Below, piece after piece: positions 62,281 through 64,000 of a stretch of 64,000 nucleotides of DNA. The stretch covers positions 1 through 64,000 of the forward strand of contig NZ_QPID01000007.1 of NCBI RefSeq assembly GCF_003336225.1, written 5' to 3'. Position 1 is the first letter of the stretch. Each line of letters begins with the position of its first letter. The stretch is from Corallincola holothuriorum (GTDB lineage: Bacteria; Pseudomonadota; Gammaproteobacteria; Enterobacterales; Neiellaceae). Made by a program: the position numbers and the translations under genes. The notes under the pieces were generated by a model. The model made no database searches. It had not been told where the DNA came from and worked only from the letters and a program-made list of their open reading frames with translations.

Positions 62281-63055
62281 TGTTCAGGCCTCCTTGACGA
62301 AGCTTGGCCAGATAAGGACCGAAGCCTTTTTGACCCAACCAAAAATCAAATGTGTGCTGGACGCCGTTGCTGGTTAAGGTTGCACCAGACAGACCGTCTA
62401 CCTGATATTCGCTACCTGGGGCAGCGCCGCCTTTAACGATCTTGATCGCCGGTTGCCATTGGTCGTCAAACAACTTTTTACCTTGCCATTGACCAGCCCA
62501 AGCAGGGTTCTCAATTTCGCCACCCAAGCCTGGAGTTTCACCATGATCGTAATAAACCAGAGATTCAATGGTATTAGCGTCAGGGGCGATAGCGACAAAC
62601 GCATACATAGTCGACCATAAGCCATAACCATGAACAGGTAATATCACCGACGTTACTTCACCTTGTTCATTCTTGGCTAAGTAAACACTGGCATCATTGG
62701 CACGACGCCGGATCGACGCAAGGTCATCCTCAGCTGTCAGCTTGATGCTAGCAGTAGGATCTTTAGCTGCTTTACGTTGATCAAAGCTGTTGCCATCGAT
62801 ATCAGACAGATACTCACCGGTATCGAGGTTGATGACACGAGCTTCGATGGAGCGAGCAAATACCTCGCCGACATTTGCACCTGGAGTCAACAAGCCCGCA
62901 GCACGTAAAATATTGCGCTGTTTGTCCAGTGCTCGATTCTCTTCCTGCTTAGGCTTTAAACCTACCGCAGCAGTCGACACCACCAAACTACAGACCAAAC
63001 ACAAAGCAATAACGACAAACAACGTTTTGCCAATGGAATCGTTACCTTTAGACAT
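62273..63055 (-). CDS. nqrC: Na+-NQR subunit C (FMN-binding)
   Basis: 260 residues from ATG 63055 (GGAGG 10 bases upstream); the frame opens at 63094. One N-terminal membrane helix and a periplasmic domain with the SGATLTS flavinylation motif whose Thr carries FMN. The start overlaps nqrB by 8 bases. Confidence 0.96.
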   Translation of the reverse strand: MSKGNDSIGKTLFVVIALCLVCSLVVSTAAVGLKPKQEENRALDKQRNILRAAGLLTPGANVGEVFARSIEARVINLDTGEYLSDIDGNSFDQRKAAKDPTASIKLTAEDDLASIRRRANDASVYLAKNEQGEVTSVILPVHGYGLWSTMYAFVAIAPDANTIESLVYYDHGETPGLGGEIENPAWAGQWQGKKLFDDQWQPAIKIVKGGAAPGSEYQVDGLSGATLTSNGVQHTFDFWLGQKGFGPYLAKLRQGGLNNG

Positions 63056-64000
63056 TACGCGCAAGCCTCCGTTTGATATTTGCCTGCACCACAAAGTGGT
63101 CGAACAAAGGAGCGAACAGGTTAGCGAACAAAATCGCCAGCATCATACCTTCAGGGAAAGCAGGATTGACCACGCGGATCATCACCACCATCACACCAAT
63201 CAAGATGCCGTATGCCCAGCGCCCCTGATTAGTGAATGAAGCCGATACAGGATCGGTCGCCATAAACAGCATACCGATAGCAAATCCGCCAACAACCAAG
63301 TGCCAGTACCAAGGCATGTTAAATAAAGGGTTGCTTTCACTGCCGATGAAATTGAACAGGTAAGCCGTTGCGACCATGCCTATCATGACACCGCCGACAA
63401 TGCGCCAAGAAGCAATGCGAGCATAGATGATAATGGCGCCACCAATCAGTAGCATGGCTGTTGATACTTCACCAATAGAGCCCTGAAGGTTACCGAAGAA
63501 AGCATCCAACCAGGTCAACGCTTCTCCCGTGGTTACATGTTGCAACGCTTCCTGACCACCAGCAGCCCACTGGCTAAGGGCGGTTGCACCAGAAAAACCA
63601 TCAACAGCGGTCCAAACCGCATCGCCAGATATCTGCGCCGGATAAGCAAAGAATAAAAACGCTCGACCAGCTAACGCTGGGTTGAGGAAGTTGCGACCGG
63701 TACCACCAAACACCTCTTTCGCAATCACCACACCAAAGGTGATACCTAAGGCTGCCTGCCAGAGTGGCAAGCTAGGCGGAACGATCAACGCAAATAAGAT
63801 AGAAGTAACGAAGAACCCTTCGTTAATTTCGTGTTTACGGATACTGGCAAACAAAACTTCCCAGAAGCCACCAACACCAAAAGCGACAGCATAAATAGGT
63901 AGGAAATAACAAGCGCCATACAGCATCTTGCTGCCCCAACCTGCAGCAGCGCCTAAATCGCCACCCAACATGTGGAAAATGCCCACTTGCCAAGAGTCAG
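63048..64000 (-). CDS. nqrB: Na+-NQR subunit B, partial
   Basis: The C-terminal 317 residues are in the window; the frame stays open to the right edge, so the start is outside. Many membrane helices, and the FMN site [12 protein letters not shown], whose Thr is the covalent FMN attachment point. Motif [20 protein letters not shown] is typical. nqrA should lie further right. Confidence 0.96.
   Translation of the reverse strand, partial: DSWQVGIFHMLGGDLGAAAGWGSKMLYGACYFLPIYAVAFGVGGFWEVLFASIRKHEINEGFFVTSILFALIVPPSLPLWQAALGITFGVVIAKEVFGGTGRNFLNPALAGRAFLFFAYPAQISGDAVWTAVDGFSGATALSQWAAGGQEALQHVTTGEALTWLDAFFGNLQGSIGEVSTAMLLIGGAIIIYARIASWRIVGGVMIGMVATAYLFNFIGSESNPLFNMPWYWHLVVGGFAIGMLFMATDPVSASFTNQGRWAYGILIGVMVVMIRVVNPAFPEGMMLAILFANLFAPLFDHFVVQANIKRRLARNV

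Overview
This window is chromosomal DNA from a Gram-negative gammaproteobacterium, most likely a marine Alteromonadales/Vibrionales-type organism. The evidence is a sodium-pumping NADH:quinone reductase (nqr) locus with apbE and nqrM, an frsA-gpt gene pair, proBA, the long forms of PstC and PstA, a DUF3019/RstA-RstB-like signalling operon, rdgC and yegQ. The genus cannot be fixed from the sequence alone. No rRNA, tRNA, CRISPR array, transposase, integrase or phage gene was seen.

Layout. 1-3.6 kb: by eye more A+T-rich and gene-poor, with an alpha/beta hydrolase, a DUF1737 protein and small unknown proteins (accessory-like). 3.8-11.3 kb: a frameshifted glycosyltransferase, a lipoprotein plus exported S9A peptidase pair, a DUF3019-response regulator-histidine kinase operon and a small lipoprotein. 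11.6-28.1 kb: a dense phosphate locus with pstC-pstA-pstB-phoU, a GcvR-like ACT protein, ppk, a Nudix protein, mgtE, pstS, phoR, phoB, a small unknown protein and two paralogous porins. Pho boxes made of 11-bp direct repeats lie in front of pstC, ppk, pstS (two), phoB and both porins, and five of the six transcription units have a -10-like hexamer exactly 10 bp after the box.

28.2-36.3 kb: an orphan histidine kinase, a glycine-zipper lipoprotein, ycbL, rdgC, two tandem HDOD proteins and yegQ. 36.6-42.5 kb: a complete tripartite RND efflux operon. 42.7-50.4 kb: yfhL ferredoxin, a GH13 amylase lipoprotein, divergent ubiT / ubiU-ubiV (oxygen-independent ubiquinone synthesis) and proBA. 50.7-58.4 kb: a GGDEF protein with a degenerate active site, a purine permease-gpt-frsA operon preceded by a terminator-like leader, pepD, and dinB with a LexA box. 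58.5-64 kb: nqrB(partial)-C-D-E-F-apbE-nqrM, running off the right edge.

How the genes work together. PhoR-PhoB would switch on high-affinity phosphate uptake (PstSCAB, outer-membrane porins) and polyphosphate storage (Ppk), with PhoU damping the signal. ApbE attaches FMN to NqrB and NqrC, and NqrM helps NqrDE mature. Most of the window is conserved housekeeping DNA. I found no convincing new multi-gene system. The best leads are the Pho-controlled small protein next to the porins, the periplasmic insertions in PstC and PstA, the apparent attenuator before the purine operon and the GGDEF protein with a lost active site but a kept inhibitory site.
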